Counted from the first letter of the stretch, positions 1 through 11,637 are shown. The stretch: 64,000 nucleotides of DNA from Brachypodium distachyon (GCF_000005505.3 NC_016131.3:12173501-12237500), one strand, 5' to 3'. Notes: a model not told the origin generated them from the sequence alone. Numbers and translations: made by a program.

Positions 1-1364
1 CTCGCGGCCCATCACCTCGCACCGCTCCCGGCACTGCCTGGGCAGCAGGAACGGCACCGGCGCGTGCAGCCGCAGCGTCTCCCTGATCACCAGGCTCAGG
101 TAGCTCAGCCTGCCCACGTCGCCCTCGCTCAGCTTCCCCTGCCCTTTGCAGGCATCCCGGACCTCCGCCTGCGCCTTGCGGAGCACCCGCGGGTTCCTGA
201 TCAGCTCCGACATGGCCCATTCCAGCGTCGTTGACGAGGTCTCGCTCCCCGCCGCAAAGATTTCCTGCAACAGTTGTTACTTGTTGTTGTTAGTAGTTGG
301 GAACGTGGGATATTAAGCGCAAGCTAGCGGAGATATTTTTGGTAAGAGCTGAATGCGACGTGCTTGGAGCCTTGGACTTGGATAACACAATTCCAATGAT
401 TGATTTGATATGATCTGACGGCGTGTGGAGTTTAGTTTACCATGACGACGGTGGTGATGACCTCGGTGGTGAGGAGGCACTGGTCGCCGCCGTCCCTCTG
501 CAGCCTGAGCAGCACGCCCAGCAGATCGTCCTCCTCGCCCTCAATAACGCCGTCTTGATCTGCGGCCGTGCGTTCGCGGATGATGTCCTGGAGGATGCCG
601 CGGACGACGCCGTTGCAGCGCTCGGCCTCGTGTAGCGCGCCGCTGAGCCAGCGCGCGACCCTCGAGGCCGGGTACAGGTCGGCCAGGTTGAACCCCGCGG
701 CCAGCTTCACGGACTTGTCGAGCTCCTTTAGAAATTCGTCGCGCCGCGGGCACCGGCTCCCCACGGCGGACCGCACCACGGTGTCGTTGGTCGCCCGGGA
801 GATCCGCTCGCCGATCCCCAACACCGCGGAGCCTTGGCCCGAGGCGCTGCACTCGGCGGCGAGGGAGCGGATTAAGCCCGCGGCCTCGTCCTCGCGGATG
901 CCGCGGAAGGAGCCGACGCGGCGCGCGCTGAGGAGCTCGAGCACGCACACCTTGCGGAGCTGCCGCCACAGGTCGCCGTAGGGGGAGAAGAGGATGTCAT
1001 TCCCGCCGCGGCTGAACACGGCCAGCGTCGGCGACACGTGGCGGCTCGCGAAGGACGTGTCGTGCGTCTTCAGGACCTCCCTGGCGGCCTCCGGGGAGGA
1101 CACCACCAGCGTCGGCACGGCGCCGAACCGGAGCAGCATCAGCGGGCCGTGGGCGCGGGAGAGCTCGCGCAGGGCGCGGTGTGGCAGGTCGCCGTAGCGG
1201 GAGAGCAGGACGTGGTGGAGGCTGCCCACCAGCGGCAGCTTCCATGGCCCCGGAGGCAGACGCTTTACTGGGCGCGGTGAAGACGACGACGTGGAGATCT
1301 TTACGACGAGCTTCACGAGCAAGAAGACGACCAGGCTGAGCAACGGCAGTGTTGCAGCCTCCAT
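1..1364 (-). CDS. Cytochrome P450, CYP71 clan (A-type), 3' end outside the window
   Basis: This encodes an ER-anchored haem monooxygenase of plant specialised metabolism. Exon 1 is 441-1364 (308 codons). A phase-0 intron fills 265-440 (GT at 440/439, AG at 266/265), and exon 2 runs from 264 off the left edge. The protein shows an N-terminal hydrophobic anchor (residues 5-22), the PPGP hinge (37-40), the C-helix WRQLRK motif (W133, R137), the I-helix oxygen-binding motif AGSETS at the start of exon 2, and the K-helix ETLR (ExxR). The haem-binding Cys loop would lie beyond the window edge. By eye it most resembles the grass CYP71D/CYP99A/CYP71Z group (terpenoid oxidases), but I cannot assign a subfamily or substrate. 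The single intron just before the I-helix motif is usual for A-type P450s. The visible part has no lesion. Confidence 0.93.
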
Positions 1365-1463
1365 TTCTATTTTTGCGACGGTACTAGTACTGGGTGTCTG
1401 TCTGGTAAAGGCAATTGTATTGAACTGAGTGAAGCATATGTGGTCTCGACTGTACTGTATGGA

Positions 1464-1470
1464 TTATATA
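1464..1470 (-). promoter_or_regulatory. Probable TATA box of the P450 gene
   Basis: The minus strand reads TATATAA about 100 bp upstream of the P450 ATG, a normal distance for a plant TATA box plus a short 5' leader. This is position-based inference only. Confidence 0.5.
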
Positions 1471-1474
1471 GGTG

Positions 1475-2776
1475 TCCGGCTGGATGGAGCCATTGGAGCG
1501 AGATCGATCGCGACATCTTGATCTGGTCCTCGCCATCTCTATCTTCGCGGCATCTTAAGCCGGCCAGTTACCGTACTACAGTAATATTCTGAGTATAAAG
1601 AATGCAAAAAAGACCGCTGTCACCGTGTCACGAGGACATGTGCCTACATGCGTGGGTAGACTTGCTGCCCATGGTCACTACATGTGCATTGACAATCTCG
1701 GCGCACTGAAATTTCTTCAAAACACAGACTCCCGAGTCTAGCTTGAAATTGATCTCTTCTCTTTTTTTTTCAGGGAACTGATCTCTTCTTCTTGGACAGT
1801 GTTTGGTTGCTAAAATATGATGGAATGCAATGAAATCACTACAAATTTGAGGATGATTCTTGCGTTTGGTTTTGGGATGGAATAGGAAGCGAACGTTCGT
1901 TCCATAGCCTTGCGGGGCGACGAGGTAAGTTGCTATCCGCATAGCCTAAAGTTACCACCCTCACAGTTTAAAGTGGCCACATACACAGATCTAAAGCTGC
2001 CACCCACGGAACTAAACGTCCGCTCCATAGTTTTCTGTTGTGTCAGGGTAAAATTGACAGCCACGCAGAATTAAAGTTGCCACCCCATTGAACTAGAGTT
2101 GTCACCACACAAGATGCGTGGCGTGATTCCATCAACAATCTTTGGATCAGATGGCAGCCGAGTGTTCGCTCCGAGAGACTAAAGAGCGAACGTTCACTCG
2201 TTATCCGAAAAAACTAAAATCTTTTGGGATGTACACGTACGTACACGCGTAGAGAAACAATTTTTCTTTTGAGCGAATAGAGAAGCATTTTCCCATTTGC
2301 ACGTAAAGGAAAAGAAAAAAAAAAGCCGAGAGAGACATAAATGAGAAATTGTACAGCCAGCCCCTGGCCCATTTCCCATTATCGTCCAGTCATACCTAAC
2401 TAGGCCTCGGCCCAGCTCATGCACCCGCTTCGCATATATCATCCACAGATCCACTTCGTTCTCGGCTTGGATCATCCTGCTCTGACGACGGAATCCTGCT
2501 CCGCCGCCGCCTTTCTTGCTCCCTCCCTCCCCCCAACCCAATAGAAAGAAGCCTCCTTCTTCTCCGATCCCCGATCTCTCTCTCGCTCTCTCAGGCGGGC
2601 TGGTTCGAGGAGATCGACAGCCGGCCGGCGACCAGCGGCCAACGCGCGCGCGGGATCGGCCATCGGCAGCGGAGTTTTCCCGTGCTGTCGGCGTCCTCGT
2701 GGGGGCGTGGGGCACGTGTGTATTCGCACGGGGGAGGCGGCCAGCCAATTCCGGTACGGGCGAGCAAATTGTGCTA
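1475..2776. other. Intergenic, no gene recognised
   Basis: I see no supportable gene here. The open frames at 2194-2815 on both strands come from a GC-rich stretch without recognisable protein similarity. A 'tgtttggttgc' motif near 1799, common at grass DNA-transposon ends, and a run of short 'tgccaccc'-containing repeats at 1955-2120 suggest old transposon debris. Confidence 0.4.
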
Positions 2777-2895
2777 CTCCCTCCGTCCCATATCAAGCGA
2801 CAAAATATTACATGAATCTGAATCTAGACATTTTTTTTTTATAACTACGTTCATATTTTGGCAAATTTGAGACATTTAATATGGGACCGAAGGAG
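2777..2895. mobile_element. Stowaway MITE
   Basis: The element starts ctccctccgtcccat and ends in the reverse complement atgggaccgaaggag, and TA dinucleotides flank both ends. Stowaways are non-autonomous Tc1/mariner derivatives that duplicate TA on insertion. Confidence 0.85.
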
Positions 2896-2988
2896 TAGTA
2901 CTGTATTTTCTTTAGTCCCACATGGCTTGAGGAGGTGGAAGACCATCGGCATACAGAGGCGAGCCTAGGATCAGTTGCAAGTCTAGTA

Positions 2989-3110
2989 CTCTCTTCGTCC
3001 AATAAAAGATGTCTTAATTTTGACCAAATTTGATTGCATCTATACATTAAGTCATGTCTAGATACATCTAATTTTGACAAAATTGAAACATCTTTTGTTG
3101 GACGGAAGAA
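2989..3110. mobile_element. Stowaway MITE, 'gtccaacaaaagatgtc' subfamily
   Basis: It runs from ctctcttcgtccaataaaag to cttttgttggacggaagaa with TA on both sides. The interior (gcatctatacattaagtcatgtctagataca) is shared with the elements at 18652-18776 and 60661-60783, so these three form one subfamily. Confidence 0.82.
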
Positions 3111-3183
3111 TACTAGAACAATTAGTATTAGGCTACAGTTGGCAAAATCTCCCGTACCCGGTACTTCATCCACCTCCAACTGA

Positions 3184-4101
3184 GGACGTGTTTGGTTGCG
3201 TCAGGGGATCGGACTGGATGCTCCGTATCAGATCACCCCGCGTCGGAATAATGTTTCCCATTACGTGCTTTGTTTGGTTAATGTCCGTACTGCTTTCTAA
3301 TTGCACTCCGTTGTTTGGTTTTGGACGGAGTGCTTACACCTGCATCTGGCCGAAACGACGCCAGGTTGAGACAATACAGAGCTACACAGGTACTTCTAAC
3401 AATTCAAGCAACCACAACGGCCAAACTTACAACAACGACAGCCCAACTGTCATCCAAGCAGTGCCAAAACAACATCTTTAGGAGTATCAATCTGACAAAA
3501 CTCATTTATCTAGTATATCCTTCTAACAATTCAACATATCAAACAAAAGACACAATTTTTAGGATCAAAACAACTTCACTCAAACAGCACACTTCCACAC
3601 TTGACTCAAGTCCATGACCAAATTAACCATCCGCATTCGTGCCAAGCCACCAATTGCAAGCAAGCTGATCAAGGAAGCAAATGAAGCTAATGATGTAGTG
3701 TTCTTCAAACTTCTCTTTTACTTCCCTGTAACATGAAACAGGAACAAAAAACCATTAGAACTACTAAATACAGGTACATTGATCTATGGATGATATATCA
3801 TGCGTATATGCACAGTTCATAGATGGAAAACGAAATATATCATGCCTATATGCACAGTTCAGATATGAAAAACGAAATATATCAATGCATATATGCACAG
3901 TTCAGAAATGGAAAACGAAATATATCATGCATATATACAGATACATTGATCTATGGATGATATCTTCCAGTTCCCAAACGAAATGAGCTGACCGATTTTC
4001 AAGTATTGTCATGCACGCATGGCCAAATCAATTAAGCACTAGTTAACTTGTAAATAAATTGGAACCCGCTAGTAAATGACAGAACCATCGCAGATTAATA
4101 C
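3184..4101. other. Probable Harbinger-type transposon flank downstream of the Myb/SANT pseudogene
   Basis: No gene is seen. The motif tgtttggtt occurs three times (3189, 3271, 3314). A short tandem repeat at 3790-3960 repeats 'gatatatcatg...tatatgcacagttcag' about four times. The stretch probably holds the 3' part and terminus of the element that carried the adjacent gene, but no matching second terminus remains because an LTR retroelement abuts the other side at about 5392. Confidence 0.35.
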
Positions 4102-5297
4102 CTTTGAGCATCGCTAAAACAAATTCTCTCCTCAGATTTTCTGGCATTGCCATCATCATATGAATTTCATCAGGTTCTTTCACAAAGATTCTTGAAGAGC
4201 AAACCATTTCAGAACCCGTGAAACCCAGACGTTTTAATTCTTCAAGTGCCATCTTGTTGAGCTTCTCCTTGGGGTCTTCAGAACTAGCTTTCTCCTGCAT
4301 TTCTAGCTCACGAATGGCAGCCTGCGCCATAGTTCCGACATGGACAGAGACACTCTTCAATTCACCATGCACCTCGCCACACAATGCCATCATAGGATCT
4401 TGATTCACCCTAGTCTGCGCTCTCTCTCTCCTTGCCTTCTTGTAACCTAATTCAGGTAACCATGCTTAAATGCCATAGATCAAACAATTTCAAATCTAGA
4501 ACTCAAACAACAATTTAACATCAACAATAAGTAAATATCGTAGTTGTGAACTTACCGGAAGTTGCACCTGATTGGCTGGCCATGGGCCTTTTTCCTGTTG
4601 CCCTAGATCCTTCATCATCTTCATCAATCTCAATAGGGATTTCCTATTCCAAGTTAGCTATTGCCTCATCAAAGCCTTCCACATTTTCTCCAGTTGCAAT
4701 GTCTTTACTATATATGGCAGATAGCGTGTCATAGTATGGAAATGAAACACCATACAATCCTTTAGCTTCAGTGAAAGTCTGCAAGATAGTTTAACATATC
4801 AATGCAACTTAAATAACAACAAGCTTTGCATGTGCGTACATACAAGCCAGCAAGAATATTTTTCTACTTCACTTAATCACACACATGGCAAAGAAATCAT
4901 TACTCTCAGCATCATTTACCAGCCAGCAAGCAATAGGGATTATTATTTACCTTACAATGATCATCATATTGCTGCTTCTCACATTGCACCATCTTCCTCT
5001 GATCATCCCAGGAAAACCACTCCTTGCCAGCATTACTTCAATTGCACCGAACTTGGTCCTAAAGTGCCTCACTCTAGACTCAATGTGTGGAACTGCTGTT
5101 AGGTTATGACCAGGTAGGCTTTTTGCAAGTTGAGCTTCCAGAACAGACGAGTAGCCATTTTTGAAACCACCATCACATTTCCACTTTGGGTCCATGGACA
5201 GCTCATACATTGCCTTAATAAGCTCATCATCTTCAACAATAGTCCACTTCCTCTTATTTTTTCCCCTTCCTCTTGCGTTGGTTTCAGTACTATCCAT
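4102..5297 (-). pseudogene. Decayed Myb/SANT-like (Myb_DNA-bind_3, PIF/Harbinger-associated) gene
   Basis: Three exons can be traced on the minus strand: 4951-5297, 4556-4778 and 4102-4446, all with GT-AG borders. Exon 1 encodes the Myb/SANT-like domain seen in Harbinger-associated and LIMYB-like proteins (KRKWTIVEDDELIKAMYELS; later VPHIESRVRHFRTKF). Exon 2 continues with the familiar EAKGLYGVSFPYYDTLSAIY segment. Exon 3 carries a basic stretch and a helical C-terminal region (DPMMALCGEVHGELKSVSVH). Two lesions show it is dead. Near 5008-5016 one base is missing, so the reading frame departs just before the expected WDDQRKMVQCEKQ segment. In exon 2, the codon after NLE is TAG (about 4650). 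The gene was probably part of, or derived from, a PIF/Harbinger transposon. A fourth exon could lie near 3700 but is not certain. Confidence 0.78.
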
Positions 5298-5391
5298 AGC
5301 TGAAACAATATAAAAGTTAGTTAGTTTACCAAAAAAGATGAAATAGAATAAACAATAATAACAATAGAACCCTCCAAAATACACACCTCAG

Positions 5392-6156
5392 TGATTAGCT
5401 AGCGGGGCTTCGGGGGAGAATTCCCGCCTGGGCAAGGGTACTTGCCGGGAGGGGCGTTCCCGGGCACAGGTTTCCGTTGCGAGAGCGGGACCGGGCAAGC
5501 AGGACAGCGACGCCACGTGGGCGCGCGGCAGGCACTCTGTGCGCAGGGTTCGTCAGGACAAGGAGTGAGGCGCACGGCGCAATTAATGAACCGACAGAAA
5601 GGGGATTCCCCGTCAAGTCAAGCGAACAGTGGCTGTTCAAGAGTAGTTTTTAGCCTTTAGACCCCTAGTTACAGGGCTAGTGTTCTTGCATGTATGCCAG
5701 CACACCGAGGAGGAGCTGCCCGAGCTCTCTGCTCGCCACTTGTAAACCATGCACCGTGGCACCTGTGGTATCCCCTTGGTTATAAAAGGAGGACCCCCGC
5801 CAACGGTCAAAGGGGTTGGGGGGTTTCGTTCGTTTCCTGACCAACTCATAGCACTACACTAGCAGTAGCCCAAAGTGACAAGGGACACTTAGCCAAAAAG
5901 AGAGCACCCGGGGGCTCCCCCCGGCAACTTGTAAGCACTTGTTCCTCTGTCAATTCAAGCCCAGACAAGCAGGACGTAGGGTTTTACACCTCCGGATGGC
6001 CCGAACCTGGGTAAAAATGCGCGTTCGTGTTCACCATGTGTTGACGCGCTTCGCATTGGCCCCGCCGGCGATCGCCGGAGCGATCCCCGTAGCCCACTGC
6101 CGAACCAAAAAGAGGGTGCCCGCGCATCCCCGGTGTCAAAGCCCCGTGCTACGACA
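5392..6156 (+). mobile_element. Gypsy-type LTR (5' LTR of a truncated element)
   Basis: The stretch runs from tgattagctagcgggg to ...gtgctacgaca. It contains a TATA box (TATAAAAG, 5781-5788) and is followed two bases later by a primer-binding-site-like sequence. That order (LTR ending in CA, short spacer, TGGCGC...) is standard for plant LTR retrotransposons. No second LTR is visible in the window, so the element is truncated. The left border is judged from the TG and the sequence change only. Confidence 0.65.
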
Positions 6157-6158
6157 TC

Positions 6159-6430
6159 TGGCGCGCCAGGTAGGGGGGGGGGCGTGAGGAGAGCTCGCAG
6201 GTGATCGCCGGCGGCGACATCTACGCCAACATCGGCCTCGTCTTCCTCGACGACAGAGGCAACCACCATGCCTCCTAAGCGGGCTGGTGACCCCCGAATC
6301 GATCCGCGTGAAGCCCCAGCGGCACACACGATGCGCAGCCCGCGTCGCGGGCTCAGGAAAACCCTGAACCCTCATGAGCGCAGCAGTCGCAGCTGCCACC
6401 CCCGCCTCCTCGGCCGTCGGTAGACAACCG
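6159..6430 (+). mobile_element. Gypsy primer-binding site and start of internal region, truncated
   Basis: TGGCGCGCCAGGTAGGGG at 6159-6176 is the typical primer-binding site sequence of grass Gypsy elements. An ATG at 6268 opens a gag-like frame (MPPKRAGDPRIDPREAP) that is lost after about 50 codons. The internal region breaks off around 6430, where AT-rich unrelated sequence starts. No protease, reverse transcriptase or integrase is present. Confidence 0.6.
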
Positions 6431-7714
6431 GTTGTAAGTATGTTTGTGTACTGCAAACAATACATGCCACTGACATGTGAATGTAGTTAACATGTATCAT
6501 TATAGGAAATGGGGATAGTTAACCTCAACAAGCAACCATATCGCATGCCAGGACGGGAACCGGAGTTTCACAACATTTACAAGGATCTTGAAGTAAGCTT
6601 CAATACCTTGTACAATATCTCTTAGCAATTCATGTTTTGAACACTTTGTGTTATATAATCATCTCCACATTGACTTTGTGTTTTCAAATTTAATTTGTAG
6701 TGCAATGCAACTCTTATGAAACCAAACGTCTGTTACAGGCTTACATCGTGAGTCTTAAGTTCAAAACGGTACCAAAACTGGTCATAGTACAAATTTAAAG
6801 ACAAGACATGAACGAAGCATGCCAAAAAAACTACACTATCTCAAGGTCATTTGCCATGATTCAACGCAGCTTTTGCTCCTGAGCTCTTTTTCCTTCAATC
6901 CGGTTGAAGCATTCCCCTGCTAAACGTCGTAGTAAAAACACAGATCATAATTCTAATCTTCAACTAGAGTAGTATCCACAAAATAAACATGACATTCAAG
7001 TAAGTGCTGAACTGAAACTCAAGCAAACAACCTGACAGTCTACCATGGCATCCTGGGGCCAGTAGGGTCAACCTTCTCGTGCGCTTCGCCAGAGAGATAG
7101 TCTGCCATGCCATGGCATCCTGACTGAGTTTAACAATTTATCCAATTATTGTGTAAGAGATTATTGAGAAAATCATGAGCATAAGGAATGGCAATAAGGA
7201 GGAGGTATGCAGATAACTATTACAGATGCACTGAGGGATAATTTACTATGTACGGAATGTATGACATTTAGTCAATCACAAGTTTATATCCTTCGAAATA
7301 CTGGAAAGACGAAAAAGTGCAGCAACCCACATCTAGTTGTGGTCAGCTTGAAAGTGAAATATACTTGACACTAGAGCATCACAAAATGTATGCCATACAA
7401 TACTTATGTGATATATACTTTACATTATGAAGAGATCACATGTGCATTACACTATAACTAAATAATATAGAAAAATTTATCTAGCAACTATCATAATATG
7501 TTATTGATCACAGTTGAGGCCTTCTTCCTCACAACATCCAGAACTTCACCAATTTTCTCATCACAAGAAGAGTGATGCGGAATGTGCAAGTCAAAAAATG
7601 CCAAAAGGAGACAATGATGAGGTATGCGGATTCTAGAAATGAACAACATGCTTGTAAATAGGAGACCATTCTTACCATCTTTTTCTTCCCTTTCCATGTT
7701 TCTGACTATGCAGG
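6431..7714. other. Unassigned stretch with one possible orphan exon (6506-6592)
   Basis: Most of this AT-rich stretch shows nothing recognisable. At 6506-6592 a 29-codon open segment (beginning EMGIVNLNKQPYRMPGREPE) is flanked by a proper acceptor (tatag) and donor (gtaagc). It looks like an internal exon but I do not recognise the protein. It may belong to the same captured block as the fragments downstream. Confidence 0.3.
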
Positions 7715-7947
7715 TCCTTAAAGTACTAAGGGAAATTTGGTCGAAACAGGACAGCCTAGAAAGACAATTTGTAGACCATCGTGATATTGTTCAAGCTGAG
7801 CTCAAAAAAATTGGAATTTCTGATAACTCAACAGAGTTTGCTACCGAAAAAGATTATTTTGAATTTTGTGATAACTCAACAGAGTGCAAAGCAGGGTGTG
7901 AAGAACCTGACCTGACCCTGGAAGGCAGTGCTCAATTAGAAGGGTCG
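7715..7947 (+). pseudogene. Orphan exon-like fragment of an unrecognised gene
   Basis: A 233-bp open segment lies between an acceptor (ctatgcag) and a donor (gtatgt). The first part looks coiled-coil-like (LREIWSKQDSLERQFVDHRD). It also holds a small internal repeat: SDNSTEF and CDNSTEC share their flanks, and the DNA taactcaacagag occurs twice. I do not recognise the family. No start codon or companion exon could be joined to it. It lies 350 bp upstream of the mevalonate decarboxylase remnant on the same strand but does not resemble that enzyme, so it is probably a separate gene fragment. Confidence 0.35.
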
Positions 7948-8295
7948 GTATGTATTATTTGTCTGCATCTCTCAACACAAGCCCCCCTATCTTTTTGTCA
8001 ACCTTAAGATGCATGTATGTAGCCCCGTGGCTCACGGATTTTAATCCAGCAAATCACAGTGCAAAATCCACAGCTCTGAAGTGGTTTTGTCTAAGTTTGT
8101 CATGCCATTGCTGCTGCCAGATTTCCTCTGGGCGATCAAACTTTTTTCTTCACATTGTCATTTACAGTCGTCCCTTCTTTTTCTTCAGGGCTTCTACCAT
8201 TCTTCATATATTGCAAATCATCAAGGTCTGTTTAGTAAGCTAGATGACTTGTGTCAAGCAAACTTTTGTCAAGCATTTTGGCAAAGTTCAGTGCA

Positions 8296-10357
8296 GGCAG
8301 GGGTCTGGAAGTGCATGTCGTAGTATATATGGTGGTTTTGTGAAATGGTGTATGGGAAAAGTAAGTTCCTGTTTATGGCAGAGAAATGGCATTTGTTATG
8401 CATGTTTTTTCTATTAAATGATGGTCGAGACTGAATCCATGCTTGCAGAATGATGGTGGAAGTGACAGTATTGCAGGACAGCTTGCTGATGAGGTACATT
8501 GGGATGATCTTGTTATTATCATAGCTGTGGTATGTGATCGCTGTTAGCATTGTCAAATTCATATTATCTATCATAATACCTTGTTCACCGTGTCATGGTT
8601 TTGTTAACACCAATTGTCAGGGGCCTTCATAACTCTGCTTTTTACTGGAGTTTTTACTCCATTTTTTTGTTCCTTTCTTATTTTTGTTGTTTTGGGGCAT
8701 TAGGTCTGTTCAAAGAAAAAGGAAACCAGTAGCACCAGTGGCAGCGAGACAATGTTGAAACAAGCCCTCTTGCAATACAAGGCCCAAGTGATTGTGTTTT
8801 CAACTTGAAGTTAAACTTTTGTTTTAACTGTTGACTTATCTTAGATTAATATCCCCTAGAATCTTTGAGAAATGCGCAAAAAAAAGTGAATCTTTGAGGA
8901 AGCGCAATCATGCAGCTGCATTTTGAAAATCTAAATTTTATTTCTCATCTCCACTTTTTGGGCCACCACCAAGTGTTTTGGCAATTATACTGATCTGTCG
9001 CTTTATCTGTAGCTTCTTATTCTTCTTTCACTCTGCTTGTTTTTTATTCCAGACTGTAGTGCCAAGTCGAATATTGAAAATGGAGGAGGCTATCAAGAAA
9101 CATGATTTTGAATCCTTTGCCAGATTAACTTGTACAGATAGCAACCAGTTTCATGCTATATGAATGATACATCACACAGGTAGTTTTCTTAGCATCCTGG
9201 TTTCGAGGTTCTGTTGCTACTGAAATCTCAGAATTATGAATTGTTCTCTCAACCAACCGCGGGATAATTAGCCTGGTGGAGAAGTGGAACCATTCGGAGG
9301 GAACCCCACAGGTATATTGTGTTCTTGCTCAAAATCTGTGACCTTCTTTTAAATTATTCCCGACTGTACCGTTGTTTCCTAGGTCACAGTCATGTGATGC
9401 TATCTAATGAGTACTGCTCTAAAGTACCATGATATTAGATTGGTAAGCTTAGCTGTGACATGGCAGTACGAGATGTTTTTACTGCACTGGCAATTTAAAG
9501 AGTGAACTTGGAGTATCTGTAGATCTTTCTGGAACATCAACTGATGAATTTATGGTTTGTGTTTTCAGATCCTTTGTTAACTTTGAAAATTCCATTGTGA
9601 TATGTGAATGTATGAACTACTGCTGGGATTATTCTAGCATTAGATTTTCCAAAATTACTCTATGGATATGATATTGATATCTTTTTACTAAGCATGTAAA
9701 GATTGAGCAACGAAGGTAGCACGCAAGAAATATCTGACTCTACACAGTATGCTAGTCTTAATGGTATTATTTATTGTACTGTTTGTGTCATCTGGTATGA
9801 TTTCATTTAACTGCAAAACCAGCTGATGCAGTTGTTCTCATACTGAAACCATTTCTGATTGCAGACCTACCAGACATGTTTATGCTCTTAGGCTTATACT
9901 TTGGTATTTGAACTTTTGCAATGAGAGGTTGCGTACACTTTTGATGCTGGGCCTAACGATGTCCTAATAGCATGAAACCGCAAAACTGCCACCCTTCTCC
10001 TTCAGAGGCTCTTATACTGCTTCCCTCCACAAGACAATGGTATGGACAGGTATTTTGATATTTTTTAAGATCTATAATCTACTGCCATTTGTTTGTTCTG
10101 ACTAAATACTACAAATACACATACATCATGATCATGGCAGCTATATGGTTGACGATAAATCGATCCCAAGTGATGCTGGATTGCAATCCATAGCCGACGT
10201 TGAGGCCCTTCCAACCCCTCCCGAGATGAAGACACCAAATCAGAAATTCAAGGGTGATGTTAGCTACCTCATCTGCAGCAAGCCTGGGGCTGGCCCAAAA
10301 GTACTCGTTGACGAGAGCCAAGCGCTGATCGATTCAGCCACGGGCTTCGCAAAAGGA
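8296..10357 (+). pseudogene. MVD: Mevalonate diphosphate decarboxylase pseudogene (C-terminal half only)
   Basis: The parent enzyme makes isopentenyl diphosphate from mevalonate diphosphate in the isoprenoid pathway. Seven exon remnants follow the MVD order: about 8296-8360 ([18 protein letters not shown]), 8449-8529 ([16 protein letters not shown]), 8704-8787 (KKKETSSTSG), 9053-9179 ([20 protein letters not shown]), 9263-9311 (IISLVEKWNHSEGTPQ), 9928-10039 (YTFDAGPNDVLIA) and 10141-10357 (DAGLQSIADVEALPTPPEMK). Introns are retained, so this is not a processed copy. Lesions: the N-terminal half is absent; about ten codons are missing before 9157 with a shift of frame; the acceptor before 9263 reads GG instead of AG; a TGA replaces a Leu-type codon at about 9972. 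It is dead. It is either a degenerate duplicate or a fragment moved by a transposon. Confidence 0.88.
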
Positions 10358-10438
10358 GTAAAATTTTGGATGGTTATTTTGATACACCAGGCTACTGTTA
10401 TACTGGCTTCTGTGTTCAGATCAATGCAGATTTATCAT

Positions 10439-10742
10439 GGTTAAAAAAGGCGCTAAGCGAGTGGTGAGGCATCACTAAGAGGAATTGAAGCTTAAGTGTA
10501 GCTTAAGTGTCGTTCTGTACGGACTCTGTTTTTGAAAAATTGGCGGGATTTTTGGAGAAAATCAAGCGGAATTGGAGAAGTTGAGAGAATGTTGCTCGCC
10601 CAGGCAAAATTGGCGGGATCCTCGGAGGAAATCAAGAGGAATTTGAGAAATTGGAGCGCTTAAGTAGCCGCTTAGGGTCTGAGCAAGGCGTTATCCCACC
10701 CATCGGAGCTTTAGCCCGCTTTAGCGATGCTTTTTTGAACCA
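10439..10742. mobile_element. MITE-like element with 'ggttaaaaaaggcgctaagcg' inverted ends
   Basis: The left end ggttaaaaaaggcgctaagcg and the right end cgctttagcgatgcttttttgaacc are imperfect inverted repeats, about 300 bp apart. No coding capacity is seen. The ends resemble those of small hAT/MULE-type elements in grasses, but the target duplication is not clear. Confidence 0.55.
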
Positions 10743-11637
10743 TGAGACTTGTATGTCCTACTCTGTAGGACTATATTTGTTCCGTATAGTTTTCACATCA
10801 TTTTTGTCTCCCATTGTTGTAGTGCCACCGCTTAAAATATACCTCGTTTTCAATAAAAGTTAGTGGAACAAATTTGTTGCTCTGTTAATTTCGTTTTCTG
10901 TTTAACAAAGCTTCATTTACGACAACTCTTGACAAGGCATTTTGGTTCTCTGCATTTCCAATCTGCCCCATCAACAAAGTAGTCAACCGATTTGATTTGC
11001 AGGTGATAGATGATCAAATGTTGTGTGTGTTGATCAATGTTGTGCTTGTTGTTGGCATTAGGGCTGGCATATGCTTGTCCTTTATATAGTTATAGTTATA
11101 ACATTAAGAAAAAATCTGGTCTTCAACATTAGTGCTTTACGTTTTGCCTTCTCACTAGCTTTTCCATACAGCTTCCTTCTTGTCAGTTCATAGTTCATGG
11201 TAGTGTGTATGAAAGAACTAAATTTTCCCCTCTATGTATATTGTAGGCTTCTTTTTTTTAGAACTACTGCATGTAGGGTTTAAGTTTTTTTTATCTATAG
11301 GCTATTCACGGCTTCGGAACCTGCCGTGTCTTAATGAAACTAAATACGTCAGTCTTGATGAAAATGATGGAGAGCATTGTCTTAGGCTCTTAGCGGGGCA
11401 GTTAAGGTATTTTAAAGAGCATGTAGAGTGGAAACAACATAGTAATAATTTCAAAACAGGTGTTAAAGAACAGATATAATAGAGGAAATTTGTGAGACTT
11501 GACCTCCATTCCACAAACACGATCTGAGCTTTGATACTGTTAGAATTTTTATAAAATTCTCACAAGCTTAATCATTAATTACAACGGCTGTTATAGCCTT
11601 ACAGGTTAATGAACAACGTGATTGTGATGATCATCAA
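10743..11637. other. Intergenic, no gene recognised
   Basis: The open frame at 11234-11479 (RLRNLPCLNETKYVSLDE) follows a possible acceptor near 11300 but I recognise no family and no donor or partner exon. The segment 11530-11605 (gttagaatttttataaaattctcacaagctt) looks like retroelement debris. Nothing else can be supported. Confidence 0.35.

Noticed and set aside
541..1280. Several long open frames on both strands across P450 exon 1
   Set aside because: They are shadows of a GC-rich exon; only the frame with the P450 motifs and splice site is real.
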